Shown here piece after piece: positions 21,366-22,575 of a DNA stretch of 22,575 nt. The translations under genes and the position numbers were made by a program. Positions within the stretch are counted from its first letter, which is position 1. Every line of letters begins with the position of its first letter. The stretch comes from CAVALG01 sp963630555 (GTDB lineage: Bacteria; Bacillota; Clostridia; Oscillospirales; Acutalibacteraceae), in NCBI GenBank assembly GCA_963630555.1, contig CAVGND010000028.1, positions 1-22,575 of the forward strand, read 5' to 3'. The notes beneath the pieces were generated by a model. It made no database searches. It was given only the letters and a program-made list of their open reading frames with translations, and was not told the DNA's origin.

Positions 21366-22575
21366 ATGAAGAGAAGACTGATTTCTGTTATTACAGTGTT
21401 GGCTATCTGCCTAACATTGGTTATTCCGTCAGCCACGGCTTTTGCCGCGACGGAATTGCCGTATTGGGACAAGGCAGTAACCATCGAAGGGCGCACGCTA
21501 ACCCTGACAATCACATCAAAAAATGCTTCCGGTTCCCTCTGCGGCGGTACTGTGGAACTGGGATACGACCCCGAAATTCTTGAATATGTTGAAGGCAGCG
21601 CAAGCGGCCTTGCAACTGAAAACGGTATTATCAACGGATTGTCTAAAAACAACTCTTTTATTGCCAACTTCGCTTTGGCAAAATCGTTAGACAGCGACGC
21701 AGTGCTTGTAACGGTACAATTTAATATTGCCGAAGGTAAGACCTGCCCCTCCAATCCCTTTACCGTTATAAGGGATAAGTTGTTTAATGCGGGCGACGCA
21801 ACCACAGGCCCAAAACAAGTAAATGTCGACAGTGACGGCAAGGTAATCACTCCCACTATAACAGTCACATGTTCTCATAAAGATAAGACCGAGGAAGTTA
21901 CAACACCGGCGACTTGTAAAGCCGATGGTGTTAAAACCATTACCTGCAGCGACTGCGGCGAAGCAACGCAGGAAGCAATTGCTAAACTCGATCACAAATG
22001 GGATGACGGCGTTGTAACCAAAGAAGCGACCGCCACCGAAAAGGGCACAAAGAAATTTACCTGCACACTCTGCGGCACAACCAAGACGGAAGAGGTTGAC
22101 TACACGAAACCGTTTGATCCCGCAACCGATACCTATTGGGAAAAGACAGTTGCCGTAGACGGTAAAAAAGTTACCGTAACCTATAAGTCTGTAAACGGTG
22201 CCGGCGTACTTTGCGGCGGTACAATTAAGATGACATATGACCCTGCCGTTCTTACACTTAATCCCGAAGGAACATACACATCGATCGGCTCGAATTTCGG
22301 CATGGGCTTTATAAACACGGCATCAGGTAAGTTTATTTCGAACTTTGCCGGTGCGACCGCGATTAAAAATGACGGTATTCTTGCCGTAGCGGTATTTGAT
22401 ATCAACGAAGGTCAGATCTGCAATAAAGATACATTTAAGTTAGAGTCAGAAACTCTTTATAATGAAAATTTAAAGGCTTTCGGCAAATTATTGGTACCGA
22501 TTACCTTCTCTTGTACACATAAAAACAGCACCGAAAGCATTAAAACTCCGGCAAGTTGCACAGCCACCGGTCTTA
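21366..22575 (+). CDS. Secreted modular protein with cohesin-like and Cys-knuckle repeats (partial)
   Basis: The frame is open for 403 codons from ATG 21366 to the window end, so the C-terminus is missing. The signal peptide MKRRLISVITVLAICLTLVI is followed by PSATAFA, with cleavage likely near 27. Two beta-sandwich modules (about 32-165 and 257-382) share YW(D/E)K, LCGGT, YDP..L, NFA and (V/A)VQFNI/VAVFDI. The YDP...L and late hydrophobic-F strand pattern resembles cohesin domains. Between and after them are Cys knuckles of the form CSHKDKTEEVTTPATC...GVKTITCSDCG (169-198), CTLCG (233-237) and CTHKN (383 on). GGAG lies 7 nt before the ATG. Cohesin function is inferred, not shown; a generic adhesin or polysaccharide-binding role is possible. 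Confidence 0.75.
   Translation, partial: MKRRLISVITVLAICLTLVIPSATAFAATELPYWDKAVTIEGRTLTLTITSKNASGSLCGGTVELGYDPEILEYVEGSASGLATENGIINGLSKNNSFIANFALAKSLDSDAVLVTVQFNIAEGKTCPSNPFTVIRDKLFNAGDATTGPKQVNVDSDGKVITPTITVTCSHKDKTEEVTTPATCKADGVKTITCSDCGEATQEAIAKLDHKWDDGVVTKEATATEKGTKKFTCTLCGTTKTEEVDYTKPFDPATDTYWEKTVAVDGKKVTVTYKSVNGAGVLCGGTIKMTYDPAVLTLNPEGTYTSIGSNFGMGFINTASGKFISNFAGATAIKNDGILAVAVFDINEGQICNKDTFKLESETLYNENLKAFGKLLVPITFSCTHKNSTESIKTPASCTATGL

Noticed and set aside
21311..21868. Minus-strand frame of 185 residues
   Set aside because: It is a shadow of the secreted protein starting at 21366, whose signal peptide, ribosome binding site and repeats are on the plus strand.

Overview
The window looks like a chromosomal segment of an anaerobic, moderately AT-rich Firmicute of class Clostridia. 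The most likely group is gut or rumen Oscillospirales/Ruminococcaceae. Support comes from a single-chain pyruvate:ferredoxin oxidoreductase, the MEP isoprenoid genes ispD-ispF, a CD1247-type Cys-rich protein, a DUF4830 protein, AGGAGG-type ribosome binding sites and secreted proteins with cohesin-like and Cys-knuckle modules. The species cannot be named from this sequence.

Layout. (1) 1-2960, minus strand: a metQ-metN-metI methionine ABC importer. It has a sigma-A promoter, a 29-codon leader ORF in its 5' UTR and a rho-independent terminator. The 5' end of a group IIC intron sits directly behind that terminator and runs off the window. (2) 3045-4632, minus strand: coaX (type III pantothenate kinase) followed by an ECF transporter S component, probably a pantothenate uptake and activation pair. 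(3) 4680-8436, plus strand: nifJ with its own promoter and terminator. (4) 8440-10385: an accessory, mostly non-coding interval. It holds a small membrane zinc-ribbon protein, a gene remnant cut off by a dispersed repeat, a multibranched palindromic element, and an orphan transcription unit of about 690 nt. That unit has a perfect-spacing promoter, a strong terminator, no normal gene, and three Shine-Dalgarno-led minigenes: AUG-UAC-AGA-stop, AUG-UUU-stop and AUG-UGG-stop. (5) 10424-14736, plus strand: housekeeping genes yqeG-like HAD phosphatase, endonuclease IV-like TIM barrel, efp, CD1247-like protein, ispD, ispF and a DUF4830 protein. The start of the last gene is locked in a 12-bp hairpin. 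(6) 14737-17754: a second copy of the dispersed repeat, a two-way terminator and an 848-residue secreted protein on the minus strand with an internal duplication. (7) 18019-18313: tRNA-His and tRNA-Gln behind one promoter. (8) 18316-18680: a MITE-like palindromic element. (9) 18803-20870: a CmpB-type membrane protein (plus) converging on an orphan L-rhamnose isomerase (minus). (10) 21150-22575: a structured 5' leader and the start of a secreted cohesin-like modular protein that leaves the window.

The parts most deserving attention are the orphan RNA with its minigenes (9656-10384), the leader ORF ahead of metQ, the start-codon hairpin at 14246-14290, and the retroelement behind the met operon terminator. 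Coding assignments rest on motif recognition by eye. No database search or folding programme was run.
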